This document shows positions 8,327 through 18,264 of a DNA stretch of 64,000 nt, in pieces. The notes under the pieces are model-generated. The model did not search any database. It was not told where the DNA came from and saw only the letters and a program-made list of their open reading frames with translations. The stretch's first letter is position 1. Each line of letters starts with the position of its first letter. Position numbers and translations under genes: made by a program. Source of the stretch: Methanobrevibacter arboriphilus JCM 13429 = DSM 1125 (GTDB lineage Archaea; Methanobacteriota; Methanobacteria; Methanobacteriales; Methanobacteriaceae); the NCBI RefSeq assembly GCF_002072215.1, contig NZ_JXMW01000008.1, forward strand, positions 1 to 64,000, in the 5' to 3' direction.

Positions 8327-9061
8327 ATGAATTTTGAAACAAAAAAGAAAGCAATTATAGAACTAATTATTATAATATTAATATTAACAGACACTATACT
8401 TTTATTATCTACGATATTTTACGATTTCCCCATAAAAATAGAGTACAGCATATCATTATTTGATTTATTAGTCTGTATTATCTTATTTATAGAATATATC
8501 AATCGAATGAGAAAAGAAAATTATAAAAAAAGTTTTGTTAAAAATAATTGGATTGATATAATTGCAATGCTACCAGATATACTTCTAAATAGTATTTTTT
8601 CAGTGATTGGATTAGGTAATGTTACATGGGTTGTTAGATTGTTAAGGCTCATCAGAGTGGGAAGAGTTCTAATATTATTTAGAAAAAATATAATTCTATT
8701 TACACATTTTATTAAAGAAACACATTTAGATAAATTATTAACAGCAGTTGTAATTGTTGTAATAAGTAGTTCAGTAGCATTTTACTTGCTAGAACCAATT
8801 AACAGTTTCATAGACTCAATATGGTATGTTTTAGTAACAATAACAACACTTGGTTATGGAGATGTTATTCCAACCACTATTACTGGTAAAATATTAGGAA
8901 TAATCCTAATTGTAATGGGAATACTAGTATTCAGCACATTAACTGGAGCCATATCCTCAATTTACACTAAGAGAATTGAAGAAGAGAATCGAAAAGAAAT
9001 TGATGAACGATTAGATAAAATTGAAAAAAAGATAGATGAATTATTAAATAAAAAAAGTTAA
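8327..9061 (+). CDS. Voltage-gated potassium channel
   Basis: This integral membrane protein forms K+ channels as a tetramer. The 244 residues hold about four N-terminal helices (S1-S4), with S4 recognisable by regularly spaced arginines in RLLRLIRVGRVL (about 104-115). Then come S5, a pore helix with the selectivity filter TLGYGD (about 174-179), and S6. The C-terminal 30 residues are charged and helical (EERNRKEIDERLDKIEKKID-like) and may form a tetramerising coiled coil. No cyclic-nucleotide or RCK domain is present. No ribosome binding site is visible, so the message may be leaderless. The gene ends one base before the convergent Cas4-like gene. Confidence 0.9.
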   Translation: MNFETKKKAIIELIIIILILTDTILLLSTIFYDFPIKIEYSISLFDLLVCIILFIEYINRMRKENYKKSFVKNNWIDIIAMLPDILLNSIFSVIGLGNVTWVVRLLRLIRVGRVLILFRKNIILFTHFIKETHLDKLLTAVVIVVISSSVAFYLLEPINSFIDSIWYVLVTITTLGYGDVIPTTITGKILGIILIVMGILVFSTLTGAISSIYTKRIEEENRKEIDERLDKIEKKIDELLNKKS

Positions 9062-9790
9062 TTAAAAATGTTCACAGTAACTTTGAAATCTACATTTATT
9101 ACACTTATTAATATTTTTTGTAGGTAAAAATGGTTTTGATCCTTCAAAAAGACCCTGCATCCTATTTATCAAAAACCTAATTTTTTTCTCATTATTTTCA
9201 TCAAATTCATCTATCCAAAATATATTATCAGTTCCTCTTTCACGTAAAGCTGCTTTTATCATTCTTTTATCCTTTTTTGGAGAAAATAATGTAGTTTGAG
9301 GATTTTCTGAAAGTTTATTAATCATAGACTTGAAAGCTAATGAATATGCTAAAACTTGATTAATAGTTGAGGGATAAGGTATCTTTCCAGGTTTATCATC
9401 TATAATAACAAATTCATCAGGAGTCATCCAAATTTCATCAATAAAACCTCTAATTCCATACTCAGGAGCAACAACAAAAAATTCTCTTGAAACAGCTGCT
9501 TCCTCCATAGATGTTTTTAAAACTTCATCAAAAGTTGTTGGAACAGCATCCTCTTTAAATTTATCTTCAAGCTTTTGATGTTCCTTTGTTCCTAAAGTCA
9601 TTTCTTGAGTTGGAGCTGTTTTAATTCCTTTAAAATATTGAAGATATAAACTATACTCACAATAACCTTGTTGATTTAGCCAACTTATAGGAAAATTATT
9701 TTTACCATTAATAATCTGAATACCATTAATTTTAGGATGTTTTATAGCTTCATATTTAATATTTGGATTATTAATCAATTTATTTTTCAT
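9062..9790 (-). CDS. Lone Cas4-like RecB-family nuclease
   Basis: This 242-residue protein is a PD-(D/E)XK exonuclease of the Cas4/RecB type with an iron-sulphur cluster. It has one N-terminal Cys (C44) and three C-terminal ones (C230, C233, C239), the arrangement used by Cas4 for a 4Fe-4S cluster. Nuclease residues are visible as H71, D118 (GFIDEIW), D131-x-K133 and Q145-x3-Y149. In CRISPR systems Cas4 trims spacer precursors, but no array or other cas gene is in this window, so this is a solo Cas4 probably serving DNA repair or another defence role. GAGGAG precedes the ATG by six bases. It converges directly on the K+ channel gene. Confidence 0.8.
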   Translation of the reverse strand: MKNKLINNPNIKYEAIKHPKINGIQIINGKNNFPISWLNQQGYCEYSLYLQYFKGIKTAPTQEMTLGTKEHQKLEDKFKEDAVPTTFDEVLKTSMEEAAVSREFFVVAPEYGIRGFIDEIWMTPDEFVIIDDKPGKIPYPSTINQVLAYSLAFKSMINKLSENPQTTLFSPKKDKRMIKAALRERGTDNIFWIDEFDENNEKKIRFLINRMQGLFEGSKPFLPTKNINKCNKCRFQSYCEHF

Positions 9791-10010
9791 GAAAACTCCT
9801 CAAAGTTTTTTAAACATTATTATATTGTACTATTAAAAATATAATCAGTATATTATAAATAATTATATTGTTTTTAATTCAAATATAATTATCTTATTTT
9901 ATAAATATATTTTATTATTTTATAAATATAATTTATATTTAATAAATATAATTTAAGAAAAATAAATATAATTTAACAAGAATAATAGATAAAGTAAATT
10001 AATAGATAAA

Positions 10011-10613
10011 ATGAAAAAAAGAAACAAGAAAATAATAATGATAATATTATTAATATTTATATTATTTACAGCGGGATCAAAGATTTTAATAGGGTCTGAA
10101 AACAGCATTAATTCCGATTACTCTTTTAATAATCAAAACAATCAAAGTTATACAAAAAATAATAATAATAATAATAGTAATAATAATGGTTATAGCAATA
10201 TTAATAATAATAGTAATAATATTAATAATATTAATAATATTGATAATAATATTTCAATTAACTCAGAAAATTATAAAAAATATTATGATGCAAAAGGATT
10301 TTGTGACCATGTCATTGATGGGGACACAATAGATGTTAGAGGTGTTGGAAGAATTCGACTTGTAGGAGTAAATACTCCTGAAAGAGGAGAATTAGGATAT
10401 CAAAATGCAACAGATTTTGTTAAAAGTAAGTGTCTTGGAAAAACCATATATTTAGATATTGATGATGCTAAAACTAAAGATAAATATGGTAGGATATTAG
10501 CAATAGTCTATGTTGAAGATATTGGAAATCTAAACAATGAATTATTAAAAAAAGGCTATGCTAAAGTACTTTTTATCCCTCCATCAGAGTTTAATCCTTA
10601 TGAATGGACATGA
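10011..10613 (+). CDS. Exported thermonuclease (SNase family) with Asn-rich linker
   Basis: This sugar-nonspecific Ca2+-dependent nuclease is exported or anchored outside the membrane. Residues 1-27 form a lysine-rich start plus a hydrophobic segment (signal or anchor). Residues about 33-83 are an Asn/Ser/Ile spacer coded largely by AAT repeats, and the catalytic domain fills the rest. Active-site positions are visible as D103 and D105-T106 (IDGDTID), R116 (RIRLVGVNTPE) with E124, and R161 (DKYGRILA). The C terminus is slightly short but complete in its motifs. No clear ribosome binding site precedes the ATG. It may degrade external DNA for nutrients or defence; no operon partner is seen. Confidence 0.88.
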   Translation: MKKRNKKIIMIILLIFILFTAGSKILIGSENSINSDYSFNNQNNQSYTKNNNNNNSNNNGYSNINNNSNNINNINNIDNNISINSENYKKYYDAKGFCDHVIDGDTIDVRGVGRIRLVGVNTPERGELGYQNATDFVKSKCLGKTIYLDIDDAKTKDKYGRILAIVYVEDIGNLNNELLKKGYAKVLFIPPSEFNPYEWT

Positions 10614-10770
10614 TCATTAATACTATGATTATTTTGTTTAAAAAAGTGAAAAGGTATATTAATAAATATTTTATAAATAAAATCAATTTATCAATAAAAT
10701 CAAAATAATAAGCCAATAAAAACAGTAAAATAGAAATAAAAGATTACGAGAGATAAATGATATTAAAATA

Positions 10771-11580
10771 CTATTTATGAGCATCAACTACATTATATTT
10801 AATACCATCGTCTTCTAATCTTCTTATAATACCTTTAGCCATATCCCCAACAACTAAAATCAAAACATTTAATCCCTTTTTTGCAGCAGATATACTAGAA
10901 GAAGATATTGCAAATTCAATATCTACAGGAATACTCAATTTATTAGCTACAGATCTAGAAACCGTGCCCATAGCTCCAAATCTATCTATTTTTTCAATTC
11001 CCCATTTTTTAAAATCAGAAGTGTACAATGATTTAATTAATTCAAGATCAGCATTACGTGATCCTCCTTGTTTAATAGTTGGTACAGTAACTATAATTAC
11101 TTGACCTACTTTTAAATCAATAAGTCCACTTAAGGAACTTAAAGGAACATCTTCACCTTTCTTAACATCACATAAAACTTCAGCATTAGCACTTTGTTTA
11201 GATTTACCTGCATAAAGAAGCCCTTCTTCCATGAATAAACCAACGTTTTCACCTTCTTTTAGATCTTCCGTGGCAATAGCTGGCCAAATAGATTTATAAT
11301 AATTCATAGTTTCTAAAACATCATCAGAATACTTTCTAAGACTTATTGCATCTTTTTTAACTTTAGATATTCCTTTTTGAGTTATTTTATAAGGAGCTCT
11401 GCCATCTTTAGAAGTTATATATCTTTCCTCAATTAAAGTCTTTATATTTTCAGATACTGCTTGTACTGTTATTCCCAATCGTTCAGCAATGTCTTTTTGA
11501 CGTAAATGAGGTTCTTGTTTAGATATTTCGCTCAATATCTGAAAATGAGTCATTTCTCCTCTTTTTTTAAAGATTTTCAT
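10771..11580 (-). CDS. Winged-helix transcriptional regulator of methanogens
   Basis: The N terminus (about 1-75) is a winged helix of the MarR/ArsR type, with a recognition region around QKDIAERLGITVQAVSENIK and a wing at SKDGRAPYKIT. The remaining 190 residues form a conserved ligand-binding-like domain that I associate with uncharacterised methanogen regulators. The frame also opens at 11592, but the first codons there contain GGAGG, which is correctly spaced for the ATG at 11580; that start is used here. Upstream, four copies of AATTTATACT (11634-11695), three of them 14 bp apart, may be its own operator or promoter. The ligand and targets are unknown. Confidence 0.75.
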   Translation of the reverse strand: MKIFKKRGEMTHFQILSEISKQEPHLRQKDIAERLGITVQAVSENIKTLIEERYITSKDGRAPYKITQKGISKVKKDAISLRKYSDDVLETMNYYKSIWPAIATEDLKEGENVGLFMEEGLLYAGKSKQSANAEVLCDVKKGEDVPLSSLSGLIDLKVGQVIIVTVPTIKQGGSRNADLELIKSLYTSDFKKWGIEKIDRFGAMGTVSRSVANKLSIPVDIEFAISSSSISAAKKGLNVLILVVGDMAKGIIRRLEDDGIKYNVVDAHK

Positions 11581-11633
11581 TGTATCCTCCATACAATATA
11601 AACAATAGTTTTAATTATATCTATATTAGCAAT

Positions 11634-11695
11634 GATTTATACTTTTGTTATTTTAACAATTTATACTTAAAAATTTATACTTAACAATTTATACT
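11634..11695. promoter_or_regulatory. Iterated AATTTATACT boxes upstream of the HTH regulator
   Basis: Copies start at 11634 (GATTTATACT), 11658, 11672 and 11686; the last three are exactly 14 bp apart. On the coding strand they read AGTATAAATT, each containing a TATA-like core. They begin 54 bp upstream of the regulator start, so they may be stacked promoters or repeated operator sites for autoregulation. Confidence 0.4.
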
Positions 11696-11699
11696 GTTA

Positions 11700-12104
11700 T
11701 ATAATAATAATTAGGTTTATGTATTTAATTATATGCTTTTAAAGATTAGCATTTTAAAGATAACATTATCATAACAAAATCATTAGATAATAAAATCATT
11801 ACAATAAATCATATAATTATAACAAATAGTTTTATATTTAATATAATTTTATGGAATTATAATTAATATAAGAAAAAATAGTAAAAAATATTAAAAAGTA
11901 TTAAAAAGTATTAAAAAATATTAAAAAAGATTAAAAAGATTAAAAAGTATTAAAAATATTAAAAAAAGATTAAAAAGATTAAGAAGAATATAATGACACT
12001 AAAACTAGTTCCAAACTCATTGAAAGAAGTTAAAGGAAAAATAATACTTTAATAATAAATTTTTAAATTTATATTGGAGTTATATTGAGTTTATATTAAA
12101 TTTA
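11700..12104. other. AT-rich intergenic region with short repeats
   Basis: This is non-coding space downstream of the glycosyltransferase. A stretch at about 11870-11990 is a degenerate array of ttaaaaag/tattaaaaa units. I see no RNA gene or reading frame of interest. Confidence 0.4.
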
Positions 12105-13361
12105 TTAAAAAAATTTTATTATAAAAATAGTGAAAGACATTAATAATTTAGCTATAAAACCATCATTATAAGATTCCTTCATTTGTTTAGCTAAAGTTAA
12201 AATTTCTTCTTTTTCATTATTGTTTCCTTTAAATTTTAAATATAGTTCTATCCAATTCAATAAAAAAGGGTTTAAAATCAAAGCACTATGTTTAAACTCA
12301 TATTTATTACATAAATCTAAACAATTTTTATAAGACTTCAGAGAATCAAAAACAAGTTTAAAAGAAATATCTTTAGTAACAGATTTGTCATCTTGAGAAT
12401 CCCTCATATAATAATCAGTTACAAACACTTCATTCAAAAATAATATTCCATCTGCATTTAAATAAGATTCAACAACAAAATTCAAATCTTCTCCTGATAT
12501 ATAAGGTGGAAACTTAATATTATTTTCAATGATTAAATCTCTCTTATATATTTTAGTCCAGATAGAAGGGAGAATCTTTAAAATATTTATATCTTCATCA
12601 ATATTTTTAATATAAATTTCTTTTATATGATCATTATCAGTATTAAGATTATCAGTATCATATTTTTTTATCTTTTTACCATAAAATAAAGGACTAAAAA
12701 TATTTTTCCAAAAGAAAAAAGAAATAGAAGACAAATAATGATTTTCTAAAATATCATCACTAAATTCATCAATATTATCCTCATAAGGAGAATAAGACTT
12801 TTGAATATACCCATGATCATGAGATCTATTGGAAGAATTAGAAGAATTAAAAGAATTAGAAGTATTAGAAATATTAGAAGTATTAGAAGTATTAGGAGTA
12901 TTAGAATTCTTAGAATTGTTAGAATTATTAAAATTATTAAAATTATTAGAATTATTAGAATTATTAGAATTATTATTAAAATCATCAAACCTTGAATAAA
13001 TACGTTTATATCTTCCAAAGACAATATCTAAATTTCCATAAGTCTTTGAAGATATTTTATTATAGAGAATTTCACAAGCATTTGATTCATATCTATCATC
13101 AGAATCTAAAAACATTAAATAATCAGCAAAAGCATATTTTAAACCAATATTCCTGGGACCATAAGCCCCTCCAATATTATTTTCAAGGTGAATAGCTAAA
13201 AAATTGTCATATTTCATTGCATATTCATTTATAATGCTTTTAGTTTTATCTGTAGAACCATCATTAACCAATATAACTTGAAGGTTCTCTACTCCGATCG
13301 ATTGATTAATTATAGAATTTAAAGAAGTTTCTAAATATTTCTCAGCATTAAAAATAGCCAT
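12105..13361 (-). CDS. Family 2 glycosyltransferase with Asn/Ser-rich insert
   Basis: This enzyme transfers a nucleotide-activated sugar, probably into cell-surface polysaccharide or glycoprotein. From the ATG at 13361 it has the GT-A features NDGSTD (33-38), GPRNIG (68-73) and the metal-binding FLDSDD (84-89). Residues about 129-175 are a low-complexity Asn/Ser/Thr insert coded by a microsatellite, and a C-terminal hydrophobic stretch could touch the membrane. This ATG cuts off the first beta strand: the frame continues upstream with NYKISII directly before MAIFNAEKYL and stays open to a stop at 13596-13598. In that extension GGAG followed by five T leads to ATT (13571) where an ATG would be expected. 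The gene therefore either starts at a non-AUG codon with a 70-residue Asn/Ile/Asp-rich leader, or has lost its start. Confidence 0.82.
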   Translation of the reverse strand: MAIFNAEKYLETSLNSIINQSIGVENLQVILVNDGSTDKTKSIINEYAMKYDNFLAIHLENNIGGAYGPRNIGLKYAFADYLMFLDSDDRYESNACEILYNKISSKTYGNLDIVFGRYKRIYSRFDDFNNNSNNSNNSNNFNNFNNSNNSKNSNTPNTSNTSNISNTSNSFNSSNSSNRSHDHGYIQKSYSPYEDNIDEFSDDILENHYLSSISFFFWKNIFSPLFYGKKIKKYDTDNLNTDNDHIKEIYIKNIDEDINILKILPSIWTKIYKRDLIIENNIKFPPYISGEDLNFVVESYLNADGILFLNEVFVTDYYMRDSQDDKSVTKDISFKLVFDSLKSYKNCLDLCNKYEFKHSALILNPFLLNWIELYLKFKGNNNEKEEILTLAKQMKESYNDGFIAKLLMSFTIFIIKFF

Positions 13362-13595
13362 TATTATACTAATTTTATAATTAGTATTATTAATGTTATT
13401 ATTAATATTATTGTCTATATCATTTATATTATTGTTTATATTATAATCTTTCTCAATAACTATATCATTAGTAGAAATATCGATGTTATTGATATCCTTG
13501 TTATTAATATCCTTGTTATTAATATTTTTGTTATTGATATTCTTATTATTGATAGTAATAATATTAATAATAAAAACTCCGTTAATTAAATTAAT
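13362..13595 (-). other. In-frame Asn-rich upstream extension of the glycosyltransferase
   Basis: These 78 codons are open and continuous with the glycosyltransferase and contain no ATG, GTG or TTG. They encode Asn/Ile/Asp/Lys repeats ending in the expected first GT-A strand (YKISII). A GGAG motif (13577-13580) six bases before ATT at 13571 mimics the leaders of neighbouring genes. The rest of the gap to 13753 is AT-rich with nothing else recognisable. Confidence 0.5.
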
Positions 13596-13753
13596 TCAAA
13601 TTAAAATAGCTAAAAATATTATTAATAAAGCTATAATAATATTTATAAAGTTAAGAATAATATTAATCAAATTAAGAATATTATTATTCAAACTAAAAAT
13701 ATTATGAAATTAAAAATATTAATAAACTAAAAATATTACAATTTAGCTAATTT

Positions 13754-15259
13754 TTAGCTCTTTTTTACTAATTTTTTAAGTCTAAATGAGATATAAGCAT
13801 AACCACCACGAAAAACCCTTTTAAACTCTATCCAATCTAAATTACTTAAAAATGTTTTAAAAATATAGGTAAATGAAAAATAATACTTACTCATAAGATT
13901 ATCACGAATTTTCTCAATTTCCTCTGCACTTGCATAAGGATAATTTACAAGGCAATTTAAGTAACCATCATCATTTAACCATTTTGAATAGTCCTCAGTA
14001 ATAAGATAACCTTCATCTTTTACCCATTCATAAAACTCAGTACCTGGGAAAGGAACAGCTTGTTGGAAAAAGCACATGTCAGGATAAACTTTCTTTGCAA
14101 ATTCGAAGGTTTCATTAATAGTATCTAAATTATCACCTTTAAGTCCAATCATAAAGCAACCAAATACTTTAATACCTAATTTTTTTGTATTTTTTGCAAA
14201 ATCAAGAGATTGTTGTAAAGTTATACCTTTTTTAATCTCATCTAAAACTTTTTGAGAACCTGACTCATATCCTGTAACAAGAAGCCTGCATCCAGCTACT
14301 TTCATTTTTTCCATAACATTAAAAGGTAGATCTACACGAGTATTACAAGACCAAATCGGATTTAAACCCCTGTCAATTATCTCATCGCAAAAATCAATAA
14401 TTCTTTCATTATTAACTGTAAAAGTATCATCTTCAATGAAAATTTCTTTAATTTCAGGCATTTCAGTTAAAATATATTCTATTTCATCTACGAGATCCTT
14501 GGTACTTCTTGTTCTAAATAGTCTCCCACCCATCGTAGAAGGATATGAACAAAAATTACATTTATTAGGACAACCTCTTGCACTAACAATCTGTATCATA
14601 GGTTTTTGAGCAAAAGCATAAGCATAATCATCAACATTTAAAAATTTCTGATAAACTTTTGAAACAAAAGGTAGCTCATCAAGATCATCTAAAGGAACTC
14701 TGTCAGGATTATGAAATATTTTTCCTCTTTCAATAATTTCATCATTTGAATGAATAGTGTCAGATCTATAAGATATTCCCTTAATTTCAGAAATATCTCC
14801 TTTATCATCAATATTTCCAGAATTATTAAGAGTAAATATAATTTCAGGAATTGTAAAATCATATTCTTGGCGAACAACAAAATCAATCCCATCACATTGA
14901 TTTAAAACTTCTTCAGGAAGTATAGTTGCATGAGTACCTCCAATAATAATTTTAAGATTAGGATTTTCTTTTTTTATAATATTTATAGTTTCAAAATCAT
15001 AAAAACAAGTAGGAGTAGTTATTTCAGCCATTATATAATCAGGACCATAGCTCGATATCTCATTTAAGGTATCTTCAATAGAGTATTCTCTTGTAATACA
15101 ATCCACTAATTTAGTTTCTATACCCTTTTTTTCACAAACACCAGCACCATAAGCTAACCAGTAAGGATAATAAAGTGTTCCTGCCTTAGTCTTTTCAGGC
15201 CATCTACTAGCACGACTAATATTAAATTTATAGGGTAAATTTAAAAATAAGATCTTCAT
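13754..15259 (-). CDS. B12-binding radical SAM protein
   Basis: The N-terminal half (about 1-150) is a cobalamin-binding-like Rossmann domain (YYPYWLAYGAGVCEKKG, GGTHATILPEEVL). The following radical SAM domain carries the 4Fe-4S ligands C230-x3-C234-x2-C237. A C-terminal domain follows to residue 501. Members of this group catalyse methylations or rearrangements on lipids, antibiotics and cofactors; the substrate cannot be inferred here. It lies upstream of the glycosyltransferase on the same strand, about 160 bp from its probable start, so a joint role in envelope modification is possible but unproven. GGAG precedes the ATG. Confidence 0.85.
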   Translation of the reverse strand: MKILFLNLPYKFNISRASRWPEKTKAGTLYYPYWLAYGAGVCEKKGIETKLVDCITREYSIEDTLNEISSYGPDYIMAEITTPTCFYDFETINIIKKENPNLKIIIGGTHATILPEEVLNQCDGIDFVVRQEYDFTIPEIIFTLNNSGNIDDKGDISEIKGISYRSDTIHSNDEIIERGKIFHNPDRVPLDDLDELPFVSKVYQKFLNVDDYAYAFAQKPMIQIVSARGCPNKCNFCSYPSTMGGRLFRTRSTKDLVDEIEYILTEMPEIKEIFIEDDTFTVNNERIIDFCDEIIDRGLNPIWSCNTRVDLPFNVMEKMKVAGCRLLVTGYESGSQKVLDEIKKGITLQQSLDFAKNTKKLGIKVFGCFMIGLKGDNLDTINETFEFAKKVYPDMCFFQQAVPFPGTEFYEWVKDEGYLITEDYSKWLNDDGYLNCLVNYPYASAEEIEKIRDNLMSKYYFSFTYIFKTFLSNLDWIEFKRVFRGGYAYISFRLKKLVKKS

Positions 15260-15371
15260 CTATAAAACTCCACATATATAATAAAATTCCACATATATTA
15301 ATTTATAAACACAACATATACTAATTTATAAACCCCACATATATTAATTTATAAAACCCATATATATTAAT

Positions 15372-16778
15372 TTATAAAATTCCATTTAATTGATTATTAA
15401 AAGTGGATAAAAACTCTTCTTTTTTATCAAGAGGAATATAAGCTCCACAAGCAACAGAATGTCCTCCTCCACTACCCCCAATAGATTTAGACACTTTTCT
15501 TATAATATTACCAAAATGAATACCATCATAAGCAAGTAATCTTGAACAACGAAGAGAAACCTTTAAATTTTCATCTTCATCACTAATTTGAGTAAAACCA
15601 ATCATTGGTTTTCTCCAATCACCATAACTAAGAATCATACCAGCAATAGTTCCAACAACCTGACTTTTAATACCATTTCCATCAAAGTATTGTATATTGT
15701 CTAAGTTTTTAATCATATCTTCTTCTTCGATTCTATGAATATTTTGAGCAAGGTATCTTCTATGCTCTTTTGAAATAATTTCAAGTTGATCTAAAGCATC
15801 AGTCCTATTACCTTTTAATATTTCTAAAGCTATATCCTCACGATTATTCCTTGTACATGCATTCATAGCAGTTGAAAATTCAGCAGCATCTCTTAAAAAA
15901 GTATGGTTTTCCTCCATCATAAACTCATAAGAATCACTAGCTACAAGCTTTGGAACATAATGAATATATCGTTTAGGAACTTCTTTAGATAACATTTTAA
16001 CAAGCTCTGAAAACAATTTCCCCTTCTCAGAAATATCTAAATCACTAAGTGTTCTAGACCTATCACCAACTTTACGAGGAATACCTAAATCTTTCATTAA
16101 AGCTATTGATTCAGTTCTATTATTAGTTATAGGTAAATTAACATCACTAAAATAAGAAAGAGCTACAAAAAGAGGACGAGTTTGTCTTCCATATAAAGAT
16201 AAATCATTAAATGATTGAACATAACCTTGATTAACACTATCATTTAAGATAATTGAATTTAAACCTTCAAGTTTACCAGAACTACTATTTTGCATATCTC
16301 CAATAGCTGCAAGAACACCAATCCAACTTAAATCAGCATATCCAAATTCTCTAGCTAATAAATAGCTTAATCCTCCACCAGAAACATGATAAGAACCATC
16401 AATACCATGATGAAGAGGATTTATTTCTAAATAGTTGTAAGAAACTTTATCTCGATAGTTTAAATCTCGAATAGGAGGGTGATGGTCTAAAATAATTATC
16501 TTTGAATCATTATTAGCTAATTTATCAACTTCTTGGCCAGAACCTAAATCTGAAAATAGAGTTAACTCATTTTCTATTTCCAAATTTTCGAGTTTATCTA
16601 AACTAACAATCTCAATATCATGGTCTTTTTCTCGCCTATCAAGAATTGTAGATAAAATAGCTCCTGCAGATATACCATCACAGTCATTATGACTATAAAT
16701 TTTAATATCTTCTGAAGATTCTATCATTAATTTAGCTTTATTGAATAATTGTTTCATTTTTAAAGGTAATTTTTCCAT
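15372..16778 (-). CDS. RecJ-like DHH-family phosphoesterase/exonuclease
   Basis: This is an archaeal RecJ-type single-strand nuclease, a family that includes the GINS-associated nuclease and acts in DNA replication and repair. The 468-residue protein shows the DHH motifs in order: HNDCDG (30-35), SDLGSG (76-81) and DHHPP (98-102), then a C-terminal DHHA1 domain with the glycine-rich [16 protein letters not shown] signature (about 435-450). All metal-binding residues appear present. The ribosome binding site is AGGGAAAG. It is monocistronic as far as can be seen. Confidence 0.88.
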   Translation of the reverse strand: MEKLPLKMKQLFNKAKLMIESSEDIKIYSHNDCDGISAGAILSTILDRREKDHDIEIVSLDKLENLEIENELTLFSDLGSGQEVDKLANNDSKIIILDHHPPIRDLNYRDKVSYNYLEINPLHHGIDGSYHVSGGGLSYLLAREFGYADLSWIGVLAAIGDMQNSSSGKLEGLNSIILNDSVNQGYVQSFNDLSLYGRQTRPLFVALSYFSDVNLPITNNRTESIALMKDLGIPRKVGDRSRTLSDLDISEKGKLFSELVKMLSKEVPKRYIHYVPKLVASDSYEFMMEENHTFLRDAAEFSTAMNACTRNNREDIALEILKGNRTDALDQLEIISKEHRRYLAQNIHRIEEEDMIKNLDNIQYFDGNGIKSQVVGTIAGMILSYGDWRKPMIGFTQISDEDENLKVSLRCSRLLAYDGIHFGNIIRKVSKSIGGSGGGHSVACGAYIPLDKKEEFLSTFNNQLNGIL

Positions 16779-17113
16779 ACTTTCCCTTTAGAACTCTTTA
16801 AAATTAATAATATTTATAATAATATTTATAAAAATATTTATAATATTAAATATTAATAATATTAATAATTTTAATAATAATATAAATAATGGTTTTAATA
16901 ATAATATTAATAATAATATTAATAATTTTAATAATAATTTTAATAATGGTTTTAATAATGGTTTTAGTAATAGTTTTAGTAATATTCTATAATAATAAGT
17001 ATAATTATCCTTTAAAACATATTTAGTTTAAATATAATTGTAATATTAACTAATATAGTTTTAATAATTATCGTGTAATTATTTAAAAGCTTTTAAATAA
17101 TTATACCTTTAAA
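16779..17113. repeat. AAT/ATT-rich microsatellite tract
   Basis: Between about 16845 and 16990 the sequence is a degenerate trinucleotide array (aataat, attaat, ggttttaat). Read on the plus strand it encodes Asn/Ile/Phe/Gly repeats like those inserted into enzymes elsewhere in the window, but without any start codon or ribosome binding site. No gene is claimed. Confidence 0.6.
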
Positions 17114-17392
17114 CTATTTTTTTCTTAAAGATTTTATTGATTGACTAATATCAACTAAAAGCTTATTTTTTGATATTTCTTCACGTTCAACTATGATTCT
17201 CCCAGAACTATCCCACCAAAACCTAGGGTAATACTTATCATCTTCAGTTTTAGGATTTAAACCTAATTTACGTGCAGCACGAGCGATTTCAGTTAATTTT
17301 GGATTAGTTACAGCATTATTTTTACTAATTTTCCTTCCATCATTCCGACTTTTACTTGAATCAATATAAACTGGCCATATAATTGTTTCCAA
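17114..17392 (-). CDS. srp19: Signal recognition particle protein SRP19
   Basis: SRP19 binds the tips of helices 6 and 8 of 7S RNA and prepares it for SRP54, so it is needed for co-translational targeting to the membrane. The small basic protein has the archaeal SRP19 hallmarks: IIWPVYIDS at the N terminus, the DGRKIS turn, ARAARKLGLNP and the YYPRFWWDSSGRI core. The frame can start at ATG 17407, but GGTGAT within it is well placed for a TTG at 17392, which gives the usual short N terminus before IIWP. Either is possible. Confidence 0.85.
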   Translation of the reverse strand: METIIWPVYIDSSKSRNDGRKISKNNAVTNPKLTEIARAARKLGLNPKTEDDKYYPRFWWDSSGRIIVEREEISKNKLLVDISQSIKSLRKK

Positions 17393-17656
17393 ATTATCAC
17401 CTAACATTCACAAACATAATATTCAACAAATACAATATTCAACAAATATAATATTCATATTTAACAATTGGGAATTTAACAGCTATAGATTTAACAGCGA
17501 ACTATAGATTTAAAAGTTATAAATTTAATATCTATGGATTTAATATTTATAAATTTAATAGTTATAGATTTAATAGTTATAGATTTAACAATAATAAATT
17601 TAAAAATTATTGATTTAACAATTATAAAACCAATATTCATAAATTATTAATAAGAT

Positions 17657-18127
17657 TTAATCATTATCTTCGCTTAACTCAGGATTTAAACTTACTTTAT
17701 TCGAATATTGCATATCTTCTAGAACAACTTCAGAATGAGAAAGTCTTCCTAAAATTCTTTCATTAGAAGAACCAGTAAATCTACCAATTAAAATATCAAA
17801 TATTATAGGTATCCAATAAATTTTTGATAGATTTCTTATTACAGATTGTTTATATGAAATTTTATTATTATAATTATAGCTATCAGTTGAAAGAACCTTT
17901 AAAAATAATAAATGTTTTCCAACAGTTGTTCCTAATTTTTTTTCTAGTAGAATAAAATAGGCTAAACCAATAATAGGAGCTAAGATTATCATATATTCAT
18001 AAACAAAAAATGCAGAAAAAGGGAATACAATAATATACAATAACTCTGCTATAATCCACATAATAGCTGAAACAACAAAATAGTCAGCAATATATGCTAA
18101 AACCCTTTTTTTAAACACACTTACCAT
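17657..18127 (-). CDS. RDD-family membrane protein
   Basis: This 156-residue integral membrane protein has an RDD domain: a charged N-terminal start at KKRVLAYIADYF (where the Arg-Asp-Asp signature normally sits), two long hydrophobic segments (about 15-37 and 43-60), the GTTVGKHLLFLKV loop, and a third segment near residues 105-120. The C terminus is acidic and soluble. RDD proteins are poorly understood, and some act in ion transport. GGTG precedes the ATG. No operon partner is evident. Confidence 0.75.
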   Translation of the reverse strand: MVSVFKKRVLAYIADYFVVSAIMWIIAELLYIIVFPFSAFFVYEYMIILAPIIGLAYFILLEKKLGTTVGKHLLFLKVLSTDSYNYNNKISYKQSVIRNLSKIYWIPIIFDILIGRFTGSSNERILGRLSHSEVVLEDMQYSNKVSLNPELSEDND

Positions 18128-18189
18128 GATAACACCATTTTAATAAATATTTATTAAATCATGAATTAATACTAAAACAATGAATTAAT

Positions 18190-18249
18190 AATTATGAAAA
18201 TTTTTTTATTTTTATAAACTTAAGAAATCTCTGATTTTTTAATAATTAT
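18190..18249. repeat. Dispersed about 58-bp repeat, copy 1
   Basis: This segment, downstream of hypE, matches 35847-35904 over roughly 58 bases with only scattered differences; the shared core is attaagaaatct-like, flanked by T-rich and A-rich runs. It is non-coding. Its nature (shared terminator, small element or chance AT similarity) is unclear. Confidence 0.4.
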
Positions 18250-18264
18250 AATCATTAATAAAAA

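Noticed and set aside
12746-13024. Ile/Leu-rich minus-strand and Arg/Ile-rich plus-strand frames
   Set aside because: They are alternative readings of the microsatellite inside the glycosyltransferase.
13483-13707. 74-codon Leu/Ile-rich plus-strand frame
   Set aside because: It is antisense to the repetitive in-frame extension of the glycosyltransferase and is pure low complexity without a ribosome binding site.
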